Positions 14,897 through 21,652 of a stretch of DNA of 21,652 bases are shown here, piece by piece. Both the position numbers and the translations under genes were made by a program. A model generated the notes under the pieces. The model made no database searches, was not told where the DNA came from, and saw nothing but the letters and a program-made list of their open reading frames with translations. The DNA is taken from assembly GCA_964580185.1 (NCBI GenBank), contig CAZOJQ010000043.1:1-21652 (forward strand). The letters are read 5' to 3'. Each line of letters begins with the position of its first letter. Position 1 is the stretch's first letter. The stretch comes from CAYWWY01 sp964580185. Lineage in GTDB: Bacteria; Thermotogota; Thermotogae; MWEM01.

Positions 14897-15750
14897 CGGC
14901 CTTTCTCCTTCAAGGATTCTGTCAATTCGTTCGGTTCCATAAACGCCGATATAGCCGGGTTTTCTTTGATCGCCTCAAGAGAGACGTGGATATAGGGACC
15001 CAGATGATAGGATCCCATTTGATCCAGTGTTTGGAAAACTTCAACCGGTGGCATATCCAATGATATCCTCCCATGATCCATCCACAGGATTCGATCGCAG
15101 AACATCAGGTCTTCGGGTTCATGACTGGTTACAATCACCGTGCAATGGAGTTCCTTTCTCAGTGTGTCCAACATAGATCGGATTTCCATCGCTCCTAGCG
15201 GATCAAGCATGGAGTACGGTTCGTCTAGCAGCAGATAATCCGGTTCCATGGCAAGGATCGCGGCAATCGCCAAGCGTTGTTTTTGACCGCCAGAAAGAAA
15301 GACTGGATGCCGGGATTCATAGTCGCATAGCTCTGTCTGAACAAGAACGCGTTCCAGGTTCATCCACATTCGAGATCGTTCAAATCCCAAGTTTTCCATG
15401 CCGAAAAGGATCTCTTCGCGCACCGTAGACCCTACGATTTGCTGGTCCGGGTTTTGAAAGACGATCCCCACTCTCCGGGTAACTTCCTTCATATGCCTGG
15501 GTTCCTGGGTATCATACCCATCAACGATCACTCGGCCCATTGAAGGCTGAAGTAGTCCGTTCATAAGGTGCAACAGCGTGGTTTTTCCGCTTCCGTTTCC
15601 ACCCAGAAGACCGACAAAGGTTCCCGGGGATATGTGAAGACGGACATCCGAAATCAACCATGGATTTTCAGGATCGCTTGGATCGGGAGAAGGGTAATGG
15701 AAGTAGACCGATTGGAATGAAATCCCTTTGTTCAAAACCCCTCCTTCCAT
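14893..15750 (-). CDS. ecfA1: Energy-coupling factor transporter ATPase EcfA1
   Basis: This ABC ATPase of 285 residues (280 from the alternative start) is the partner of EcfA2. It has Walker A GGNGSGKTTL, signature LSGGQKQRLAIA, Walker B YLLLDEPYSMLDPLG and switch histidine in VTSHE. The Q-loop region FQNPDQQIVGSTVREEILFG is the EcfA1 pattern (QNPDxQIVxxTVxxDV). The C-terminal extension of about 50 residues is also usual for ECF ATPases. Two starts are possible: ATG 15750, which overlaps the previous stop by one base but has no Shine-Dalgarno, or TTG 15735, preceded by AAGGAGG at a short spacing of four bases. I list the longer form; the TTG start is at least as likely. It is translationally coupled to ecfA2. 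Confidence 0.88.
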   Translation of the reverse strand: MEGGVLNKGISFQSVYFHYPSPDPSDPENPWLISDVRLHISPGTFVGLLGGNGSGKTTLLHLMNGLLQPSMGRVIVDGYDTQEPRHMKEVTRRVGIVFQNPDQQIVGSTVREEILFGMENLGFERSRMWMNLERVLVQTELCDYESRHPVFLSGGQKQRLAIAAILAMEPDYLLLDEPYSMLDPLGAMEIRSMLDTLRKELHCTVIVTSHEPEDLMFCDRILWMDHGRISLDMPPVEVFQTLDQMGSYHLGPYIHVSLEAIKENPAISAFMEPNELTESLKEKGR

Positions 15751-16925
15751 CAGTCGGATTTTTGGAAGATGTAGAACTTTAGGTAGTCTGTTTCGAATAT
15801 TTCCATCCGGATCGGATGGTCTTGAGATTGCCCACCACGGTGGATCAGTTTTAACCCAATTTTCAGGTCAGAAATACAAGAATAGATCATCATTTCAAAT
15901 TCCTCCCGGGAAACTGCTTGAGAGCAAGAAGATGTGACAAGATACCCTCCGCTTCGCAGGAGTTTGAGTCCACGGACATTGACTTCTTTATATCCCCGTA
16001 AGGCGTTCGATCGACTGGATCGGGATTTGGTAAACGAGGGAGGATCGAGGCATATGACATCCCATTTTTTCCCTGATCGGTCCCACTCTCGGAGAAGATC
16101 GAATGCGTTCCCATGGAAATAGGTCTGTTCTTCAAACCCATTCAAGCGCACATTTTTTTGAAGAGTCTGGAGGACATTGTCTGCCTGATCGACAAAGGTG
16201 ACATCGCTTGCTCCTGCTTGGAGCATACGCAACCCAAAATTGCCCGTATGGCAGAAGGCATCCAAAACACTCTTCCCTTCTGGGTATACGGCACGGGAGG
16301 CAATCAGCGCGTTCTCCTTTTGATCAAGATAGAGTCCGGTCTTCTGGGCTTGAATCAAATCCAGCTCCCATACCAAACCCTCCAAAGAGATCTGGAACGG
16401 GAGGGACACCGAGTTGAAAAGCCAACCGATCTCTGTGGTCAGTCCTTCTTTTCTCCGGGAAGAATGGTCGCTTTTCTCCAAAATGGCTTTGGGGTGGAGA
16501 AAATCAACCAAAGCCTTGACAATCGCAGGTTTCATTTGATCCACCCAAAGAGTGTTTGCTTGGATCACAGCCACATCGCCATATCGATCGATGATTAACC
16601 CGCCAATCCCATCCGATTCACCGAAAAACAGGCGGCAGCACTCCTGCATCATGGGCAATTTTTCTCGATATGCCAACGCTTTTTGGATTGTCCGGCGAAG
16701 GAAGGATTCATCGATTTCTTCAAATCTCCGAGTCAGCAATCGAACGGGAATTTTGGATCGAGGGTTGTAGTATCCTCGGCCAATGAATTGTTTGGAATGA
16801 GTAAACACATCAGCGATTCCCATTGGATCGAGCGCTCCCGTTGAATGGGCGATTTCGTTTTCATAGATCCATGGGTGTCCGTTGGAAATTCGGGGTGATA
16901 TTTGCTCTTTTAGATAGATGTTCAT
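15750..16925 (-). CDS. rlmI: Class I SAM-dependent rRNA methyltransferase, RlmI-like (COG1092)
   Basis: The protein belongs to the COG1092 family, whose characterised member RlmI methylates a cytosine of 23S rRNA at C5. An N-terminal PUA-like RNA-binding domain (about residues 1-80, containing ISPRISNGHPWIYENEI) is followed by a linker domain (FFGESDGIGGLIIDRYGD) and a Rossmann methyltransferase domain. Marks of the family are KTGLYLDQKENALIA, the SAM-binding LDAFCHTGNFGLRMLQAGA, the acidic strand DVTFVDQAD, and LDPPSFTKS. The start at ATG 16925 is chosen because it overlaps the preceding stop as ATGA, has GGAG eight bases upstream and gives the standard N-terminus MNIYLKEQ. A longer form from 16943 would add only MDGAAE. 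Length 391 residues is normal. The symbol reflects family similarity; the exact target base is inferred. Confidence 0.85.
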   Translation of the reverse strand: MNIYLKEQISPRISNGHPWIYENEIAHSTGALDPMGIADVFTHSKQFIGRGYYNPRSKIPVRLLTRRFEEIDESFLRRTIQKALAYREKLPMMQECCRLFFGESDGIGGLIIDRYGDVAVIQANTLWVDQMKPAIVKALVDFLHPKAILEKSDHSSRRKEGLTTEIGWLFNSVSLPFQISLEGLVWELDLIQAQKTGLYLDQKENALIASRAVYPEGKSVLDAFCHTGNFGLRMLQAGASDVTFVDQADNVLQTLQKNVRLNGFEEQTYFHGNAFDLLREWDRSGKKWDVICLDPPSFTKSRSSRSNALRGYKEVNVRGLKLLRSGGYLVTSSCSQAVSREEFEMMIYSCISDLKIGLKLIHRGGQSQDHPIRMEIFETDYLKFYIFQKSD

Positions 16926-17632
16926 TTCTGCTGCTCCATCCATTGATCGAACTCGGCTAGGGTGTGGATTCGCAGATCCGCATCGCTGTTTCCCTCTGAT
17001 GCGTTCCTATGGGCGTTGAATCGGTCAATCCAAATGGTTTTCATACCCAGAACCTTGCTGCCCTGGATATCAGCCCGATAGTTGTCCCCGACCATAACCG
17101 TTTCTTCCGCAGAGGCATTCATCAATGAAAGCGCGCGATTAAAAATTTCTGGGTGGGGTTTGTAACACCGCGCTTCTTCTGAACAGACCGCAAAATCATA
17201 GGGAAGGTCTGGATACCGAGCGAGCAATCCCTTGAGCGGGGCTTGATCGATATTAGACAACAGAGTAATCAAGCATCCCTTTTCTCGCAACCGGTTAAGC
17301 GTATCGAACGTATCCGAATACACGGATTTGGAAGAAAAATCCTCATACATTCGGTCGATCCATTTTGAAGCATCAATGCGAATCTGATAATTCTGTTGGA
17401 GGATTTCGTATACACGATGATACATTGCGCGCTCGGACTCGAACGCGCTTTCTTGCTGGAAGATGCGTTCGAAGACTTGATTGTACAGCTTTTGGATTTC
17501 AATCTCCAGATCTTTCGCATCCACTGAAGAAATGACTTGGGATAGACGTTGGGCGGTATTTCGAAATAACCCATCGCTGGAGAATAATGTTCCATACACA
17601 TCGAACAAACAATACCGAATCATTTGTCTCAA
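16922..17632 (-). CDS. HAD-superfamily hydrolase (haloacid dehalogenase-like phosphatase)
   Basis: At 236 residues this is a HAD hydrolase of subfamily I with a helical cap. Motif I is CLFDVYGTLF with nucleophile D11, where the usual second aspartate of DxD is Tyr, as in FDxYGTL-type members. Motif II is LLSNID, motif III the lysine in ARCYKPHPEIF, and motif IV VMVGDNYRADIQGSK. The cap lies between about residues 20 and 110. The substrate is not predictable; sugar phosphates or nucleotides are usual for such enzymes. TTG 17632 overlaps the galK stop as TTGA, matching neighbouring junctions. ATG 17623 (MIRYCLF) is an alternative, and neither has a strong Shine-Dalgarno. The gene overlaps the methyltransferase start by four bases. 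Confidence 0.85.
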   Translation of the reverse strand: MRQMIRYCLFDVYGTLFSSDGLFRNTAQRLSQVISSVDAKDLEIEIQKLYNQVFERIFQQESAFESERAMYHRVYEILQQNYQIRIDASKWIDRMYEDFSSKSVYSDTFDTLNRLREKGCLITLLSNIDQAPLKGLLARYPDLPYDFAVCSEEARCYKPHPEIFNRALSLMNASAEETVMVGDNYRADIQGSKVLGMKTIWIDRFNAHRNASEGNSDADLRIHTLAEFDQWMEQQK

Positions 17633-18717
17633 CTGCCTTTTTCCTGAATATATGCTCCTCGAGCCGGGGAAACCGGAAAACTCATCATATCGATTTCGAA
17701 TTTTCCCTGATAATCATGCTCTAGAGAAGGAATGACCGATCGGACCAACGAATCTTGAATGAGAGCAATTACGCTGCCTCCAAAACCGCCGCCCATCATC
17801 CTCGCTCCCTGAACTCCTCGATCTCGTAGGTATTGAACGATGAAATCCAGCTCATCACAACTGACTTCATAATCATTTTGAAGGCTTTCGTGGGTGGAAT
17901 ACAAAAGGGTCCCCACCGTCGACCAATCTCTTTCTACCAGAGCTTTTCTGCAATGAACAGTCCGCGCCATTTCACTCACAACATGCCTTGCCCTGCGATA
18001 CAAAAGGTCACCCAACCGATCTCGTTTCAGGTCTTCCAAAGCGACCTCTCGAAAGCTCTTTTTCTTGAGCAAATACAGGATTTCTTCGCATTGGGCCCTA
18101 CGCGCATTATATTCTCCACTGCCCAAGGCGTGTTGCACACGGGTATTCAAGATCCACCATCGACCATCCGCCATGGTCACGGGGATTGCGTCGTATTCCA
18201 TGGATTGGGTGTCCAAAAATAGGGCATTTCCTTCTTTTCCAAAGACCGAGATAAATTGATCCATTACCCCGCATCGAACCCCCACAAATTCATTTTCAGC
18301 TTTTTGGCATAGCAAGAACCGCTCTTTGGGTTCGAAAGCCAGATCAAAAAAGGACTCAATCGCAATCAAAGTGGCAACCTCAATCGCAGCACTGCTGGAT
18401 AGGCCAGCGCCGATCGGCACATCGGAAGAGACTGTCAGACAAAGCGGGGGAAAAATGATCGAAAACCGCTGTTGGAGAACATGCACGATCCCTTTCACAT
18501 AATCCGACCAGGAATGCGAGGGTGTGAGATTTCCGGTAGGAAAGAACTCTTCCCCGAAAGAAGAAGAAATAACCCGATGATTCCGATCGGGGCTTTCTTT
18601 AAGGCTCACCTGTGTGTATTGGTCCACGGCAAAGGGCAACACCCACCCGTCATTATAATCCACATGCTCTCCGATAATATTGGCTCTCCCAGGCGCAACC
18701 CCTACTACATGTTTCAT
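17629..18717 (-). CDS. galK: Galactokinase
   Basis: This 362-residue GHMP-family kinase phosphorylates galactose to galactose-1-phosphate, the first step of the Leloir pathway. The galactokinase signature is near the N-terminus (PGRANIIGEHVDYNDGWVLP), the ATP-binding GHMP motif is VPIGAGLSSSAAIE, the catalytic aspartate lies in CGVMDQF, and the third motif is GARMMGGGFGGSVIAL. The length is slightly shorter than the roughly 380-390 residues of enteric GalK but complete. GGAGG six bases upstream supports the ATG at 18717, which overlaps the preceding stop as ATGA. It could use galactose released by the GH42 enzyme encoded on the other strand, although the two are not co-transcribed. No galT or galE is present in the window. 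Confidence 0.93.
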   Translation of the reverse strand: MKHVVGVAPGRANIIGEHVDYNDGWVLPFAVDQYTQVSLKESPDRNHRVISSSFGEEFFPTGNLTPSHSWSDYVKGIVHVLQQRFSIIFPPLCLTVSSDVPIGAGLSSSAAIEVATLIAIESFFDLAFEPKERFLLCQKAENEFVGVRCGVMDQFISVFGKEGNALFLDTQSMEYDAIPVTMADGRWWILNTRVQHALGSGEYNARRAQCEEILYLLKKKSFREVALEDLKRDRLGDLLYRRARHVVSEMARTVHCRKALVERDWSTVGTLLYSTHESLQNDYEVSCDELDFIVQYLRDRGVQGARMMGGGFGGSVIALIQDSLVRSVIPSLEHDYQGKFEIDMMSFPVSPARGAYIQEKGS

Positions 18718-19667
18718 GGAACACCTCCGGTATCTGGTTGGAAGGAATCAAAGTGAGCGAGAAATCCGCTAACCAAAGCTGGATCGGATGAAATGATGAG
18801 CACTTCATCATTTCGACTGCTTGCCGCCTCTGTGAAGTTGTAGGAACCAAACAGTACGATGGTCCGATCGACAATCATGTACTTATCGTGGAATAACGCG
18901 CCTTCAACATTTGCTAACACTACGGGAGAGAAATGAACGATTTTGGGAATGGCGCTGGATCGGTTGCTTAGATTCCAGGAAGGGTCTGCCAACGTACGAA
19001 CACGAATACCTTTCGATGAAAGAATCATCAAGAAACTGGCGATTCGATAGTCTGTGAACGCATACGCCCCAATCAAGAGCTCATGTCGAACCGTTTCTAA
19101 GACTTCCATAATCCGGATAAACGGATCGTCTTCTGGGCCAAAAAAGATCCCATGTTTGGGATAAGCCGGAGTTCGCTGGGATTTGAAGACTCCTAGGAAA
19201 GACTGCTCGAAATGGGACATAAACCGCTGTACTTGGTATGGTTGATCCATAAAGATGATGTGATTGGCATGTTGGTCTAAACTGGTGGTTGTTAGATTCG
19301 CGGAACCACACCAAACGCGGGTTTCGTCGGAAATCATGTATTTCGTATGCATCAGACCCGCGTCATCATCAACGATTACAACAGCTCCCCGGATTCCATA
19401 TACTTCCATGGCGTTCTGGTTTTCGGTTATGATCCGTACACGCACCCCTTCAAGCGCCCGCTCTTGGAGCATATGTAGGACTTCGGGGTCACTGATTCCA
19501 TAAACACAAACATCCAATGAGTATCGCGTATCTTGAATAAAGCTGAGGGTTTCTCTCCGGATTTCTTGATTGACAAAGAAGAGAGTCTGAGTTCCAAGAG
19601 CGGTAGAAACAAGGAATATCCCTAGAAAAAAAAATACCCATGATCCGAGGGGATGGTTTTTCTTCAA
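18714..19667 (-). CDS. Exported phospholipase D-like protein with two HKD motifs
   Basis: The chosen start gives 317 residues: TTG 19667 overlaps the deoC stop as TTGA, has GAAGGG upstream and places a signal peptide at the N-terminus (MKKNHPLGSWVFFFLGIFLV, with likely cleavage near ALGT). A longer frame back to 19934 exists but reads through deoC and gives arginine-rich, non-family sequence, so I reject it. Two catalytic motifs are intact: H107-T-K109-(4)-D114 followed by GSANLT, and H260-D-K262-(4)-D267 followed by GSYNFT. Having both in one chain is the layout of full-length phospholipase D-superfamily enzymes, which include phospholipases, Nuc-like nucleases and cardiolipin hydrolases. 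It should act outside the inner membrane. Substrate is unknown; a nuclease role would suit its coupling to deoC. Confidence 0.87.
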   Translation of the reverse strand: MKKNHPLGSWVFFFLGIFLVSTALGTQTLFFVNQEIRRETLSFIQDTRYSLDVCVYGISDPEVLHMLQERALEGVRVRIITENQNAMEVYGIRGAVVIVDDDAGLMHTKYMISDETRVWCGSANLTTTSLDQHANHIIFMDQPYQVQRFMSHFEQSFLGVFKSQRTPAYPKHGIFFGPEDDPFIRIMEVLETVRHELLIGAYAFTDYRIASFLMILSSKGIRVRTLADPSWNLSNRSSAIPKIVHFSPVVLANVEGALFHDKYMIVDRTIVLFGSYNFTEAASSRNDEVLIISSDPALVSGFLAHFDSFQPDTGGVP

Positions 19668-20419
19668 TAGGATTGCCCTTCTTTTCCCCCTTCGATTATA
19701 CTCACCCCATTGCTGGTTCCCAAGAGATCCGCTCCTGCAGAAAGCATCGCGATGGCGTCTTCTTTTGTGCGAATCCCTCCGGAGGCTTTTACGCCCATTG
19801 AAGAGGGGGAAAACCGTCGCATCAGTTGAACGTCTTCGATCGTTGCGCCTCCACCAGAGAACCCAGTTGAGGTTTTGACGAACTGGGCACCGCTTTCCAT
19901 TGCCAAATAAATGACTGCAAGCTTCTCTTCCCATTCCAACAAGGAAGTTTCCATGATCACTTTTACGGGCGCTTTGCCTGCGTGACTCACAACCTTCGCA
20001 ATCTCGAATTTGATGAAGTCATACTCTTGGTCTTTTAGTCGACCGATATTGATCACCATGTCGATCTCGTGCGCTCCGACTTGAACTGCGGACTCAGCTT
20101 CATACCCTTTCACCGCGGGAATGGTTGCCCCTAAGGGAAATCCCACGACTGTCACGATTTTTACCGGGGAATCTTGGAGCTGATCCATGCAAATCGATAC
20201 ATACGAAGGGTTAATGCACACCGATCGAAAGCCGTATGTTTTTGCTTCTTGGCACAGCTTTTCAATATCCTTTTGGGTTGCTGAAGGTTTCAACAAAGTG
20301 TGCTCGATTCGCTCAGCGATTTCTTGATCGGACCATTCACGGGTTTGGGGTTCAGAGGAGGTATCCTCTTGCTTGGCTTTCTCGATCCATCCCCGAACGG
20401 CAAAAAAAAGGTCAGGCAT
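19664..20419 (-). CDS. deoC: Deoxyribose-phosphate aldolase DeoC
   Basis: This class I aldolase cleaves 2-deoxyribose-5-phosphate to glyceraldehyde-3-phosphate and acetaldehyde, the last step of deoxynucleoside breakdown. The Schiff-base lysine is K182 in FVKTSTGFSGGGAT. The proton-relay residues are D120 in EIDMVINIG and K211 in GVKASGGIRT. It has 251 residues, about 30 more than usual bacterial DeoC: the conserved IEHTLLKPSAT begins only at residue 38, after a charged N-terminal extension containing KAKQEDTSSEPQTREW. AAGGAGG upstream supports ATG 20419, which overlaps the end of ptb by eight bases. It is followed by the phospholipase D-like gene with a TTGA overlap. Confidence 0.93.
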   Translation of the reverse strand: MPDLFFAVRGWIEKAKQEDTSSEPQTREWSDQEIAERIEHTLLKPSATQKDIEKLCQEAKTYGFRSVCINPSYVSICMDQLQDSPVKIVTVVGFPLGATIPAVKGYEAESAVQVGAHEIDMVINIGRLKDQEYDFIKFEIAKVVSHAGKAPVKVIMETSLLEWEEKLAVIYLAMESGAQFVKTSTGFSGGGATIEDVQLMRRFSPSSMGVKASGGIRTKEDAIAMLSAGADLLGTSNGVSIIEGGKEGQSY

Positions 20420-21326
20420 CTGTGTTCCCTCCTTGTTTAGGGGCCATGAGAGTTGCCAACGCTAATGACGCCAGCTTCGCATCGGCTTGATCCGCTCGAC
20501 TTACGATCACGACCGGCACTTGCGCGCCCATAATCAACCCTGCGATGGTGCCCCCGCCAATATACTCTGCGGATTTTCCTAGAAAATTTCCGCTATGGAT
20601 ATCGGGAACCAAAAGGATATCTGCTTTTCCCGCCACAGCGCCTTCGATTTTTTTGATCTTTGCTGCTCGTTCGCTCAAAGCAATATCGATCCCCAAAGGT
20701 CCTTCGACAACGCAATCGGGAATTTGTCCTCGTTGGTTCATTTTGGCCAACAATGCTGCGTCCAGCGTTTCCGGCATGGACGGGTTCACAACTTCTACCG
20801 CCGCAAGGCATGCAACCCGGGGCGTTTGGACCCCCAGACTTTTGGCCAGTTCGACCGCATTTCGGATCAGGGTTACCTTTTCCTCCAAAGTGGGATGAAT
20901 CACCATACCTCCATCGGTAACAAAAATCAACCGGTCCAATATCGGCACATCCAGTACAGCAACATGACTAAGCAGCGGCGCTTTTCGCAAACCCCACTGC
21001 TTATCCAAAACAGCTCGAAGGAGATCGGCTGTCTTGATCGATCCTTTCATCAGAATATTCGCGCCTTTTTCGTGGATTGCGCGAACGCTCTTTTCTGCAA
21101 TCGCTTGGGGAGATTGAGCGTCCATAATTTCTTCGGGATGAAACCCAATCTGTGCGCATTCCCTTTGAATGGCTTGTGCGTCTCCCACCAGAATCGCTTC
21201 CACCATATTCTCTCGTACAGCCATCTGAACGGCTTGAAGGGATGAGGGATCATCTCCCCCTGCAACTACAACTCGTCCCGTTCCTTTTTTCCCCGCTGAA
21301 TGCACAATCGATTCGAATTGCCTCAT
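20412..21326 (-). CDS. ptb: Phosphate butyryltransferase (phosphate acyltransferase family)
   Basis: At 304 residues it has the length of phosphate butyryltransferase, which exchanges the CoA of an acyl-CoA for phosphate so that a kinase can make ATP. Family features include GRVVVAGGDDPSSLQAVQMA, LVGDAQAIQ, ILMKGSIKTADLLRAVLD, RLIFVTDGGMVIHPTLEEK and VPDIHSGNFLGKSAEYIGGG. The sequence is closer to Ptb than to phosphotransacetylase because of the GSIKTADLLRAVLD and DGG(MV)I-P-TLE patterns, but chain-length preference cannot be read from it. No butyrate kinase gene (buk), its usual partner, is adjacent; deoC follows instead. ATG 21326 overlaps the meaB stop as ATGA, with GGAGGG upstream. Confidence 0.88.
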   Translation of the reverse strand: MRQFESIVHSAGKKGTGRVVVAGGDDPSSLQAVQMAVRENMVEAILVGDAQAIQRECAQIGFHPEEIMDAQSPQAIAEKSVRAIHEKGANILMKGSIKTADLLRAVLDKQWGLRKAPLLSHVAVLDVPILDRLIFVTDGGMVIHPTLEEKVTLIRNAVELAKSLGVQTPRVACLAAVEVVNPSMPETLDAALLAKMNQRGQIPDCVVEGPLGIDIALSERAAKIKKIEGAVAGKADILLVPDIHSGNFLGKSAEYIGGGTIAGLIMGAQVPVVIVSRADQADAKLASLALATLMAPKQGGNTDA

Positions 21327-21652
21327 ACCTTCTCACCCTCCCCGGATATCTTTGCGTGCCATGCGTCCATACACATTGACATATGGTTGTGAAAGCTTGG
21401 ATAGAGGTCTTTGGGAACTTGATCCAGCTGATGTTTGATTCTTTGCTGGAGGATCGCTTCCATATGCTTTCGATCTCTCAACTCACGTTTGCGTTCAGAT
21501 TTTTCTGATTGACGCATAATCTTCCGATGATCCTGTATGGATGCCCAAAGATCTGAGATTCCTTTTCTCTGCAACGCTTGGGTACAAATCAATTTCCGTT
21601 TCCAAGGTTCATTCGAACGCTCGGCCATTAGGAGTTCCTGGATATCTTTGAC
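21323..21652 (-). CDS. meaB: MeaB/ArgK-family GTPase, C-terminal part (5' end outside window)
   Basis: The frame is open to the window edge and begins VKDIQELLMAERSNEPWKRK; the ATG at 21628 is internal. The motif PWKRKLICTQALQRKGISDL (P-W-x-x-x-I-x-x-T-x-A-x-x-x-x-G-I-x-x-L) followed by the helical arm HRKIMRQSEKSERKRELRDR matches the C-terminal third of MeaB/ArgK/YgfD G-proteins, which load and protect adenosylcobalamin-dependent mutases. The GTP-binding motifs lie outside the window. About 109 residues are visible. It heads the visible part of the minus-strand chain and overlaps ptb by four bases. An acyl-CoA mutase gene upstream is expected but cannot be seen. Confidence 0.75.
   Translation of the reverse strand, partial: VKDIQELLMAERSNEPWKRKLICTQALQRKGISDLWASIQDHRKIMRQSEKSERKRELRDRKHMEAILQQRIKHQLDQVPKDLYPSFHNHMSMCMDAWHAKISGEGEKV

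Noticed and set aside
16113..16598. 161-codon open frame on the plus strand inside the methyltransferase gene
   Set aside because: It is antisense to conserved methyltransferase motifs and has no independent ribosome-binding site or neighbours on that strand.
19668..19934. N-terminal extension of the phospholipase D-like frame back to an upstream start
   Set aside because: The extension runs through deoC in another frame, is rich in Arg and Trp, and would bury the signal peptide. The TTG at 19667 gives a proper exported protein with a TTGA overlap.

Overview
The window comes from a bacterium that is flagellated and probably diderm: the sugar-binding protein and the other exported proteins have ordinary signal peptides with no lipobox cysteine. 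The gene set (flagellar rod and hook genes, a GH42 beta-galactosidase with a CUT1-type sugar importer, phosphate butyryltransferase, paired ECF ATPases, TTG starts) would fit a fermentative, sugar-using organism such as a Thermotogota- or Spirochaetota-like lineage. This is inference, and I cannot place the organism from the sequence alone.

Layout. (1) Positions 1-3010, plus strand: the 3' end of flgF, then flgG and a 605-residue flgE. The first ~55 bases of the flgF fragment are out of frame with the rest. (2) 3011-3345: intergenic region with a 17-bp tandem repeat, then a good promoter overlapped by palindromes that look like LacI-family operators. (3) 3346-9286, plus strand: a beta-galactoside uptake and hydrolysis operon of LacI-type regulator, solute-binding protein, two permeases and GH42 beta-galactosidase. 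The regulator and binding-protein genes form one uninterrupted 738-codon reading frame, and the binding protein keeps its own Shine-Dalgarno, start and signal peptide inside it. A strong stem-loop lies between the binding protein and the permeases. (4) 9287-9586: terminator-like hairpin and a near-consensus sigma-70 promoter. (5) 9587-13122, plus strand: two overlapping half-transporters of the ABC exporter family, probably a heterodimer. (6) 13144-14070, minus strand: an exported SUMF1/FGE-fold protein preceded by a perfect dyad resembling the operator in front of the LacI gene. (7) 14138-21652, minus strand: nine tightly packed genes, in transcription order meaB (partial), ptb, deoC, an exported phospholipase D-like protein, galK, a HAD phosphatase, an RlmI-like methyltransferase, ecfA1 and ecfA2. 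Almost every junction is a 4-base ATGA or TTGA stop/start overlap.

How the parts may work together. The operon at 3346-9286 would import a galactoside and release galactose, which galK on the opposite strand could phosphorylate. The operon carries no importer ATPase, so a shared MsmK/MalK-like ATPase is presumably encoded elsewhere. The minus-strand genes mix central metabolism (acyl-phosphate formation, deoxyribose-phosphate cleavage, galactose phosphorylation) with vitamin-transport ATPases and rRNA modification, which suggests co-expression rather than one pathway. I see no tRNA, rRNA, CRISPR array, insertion sequence or phage gene. The most striking item is the regulator/binding-protein fusion; an assembly error must be excluded before it is taken as real.
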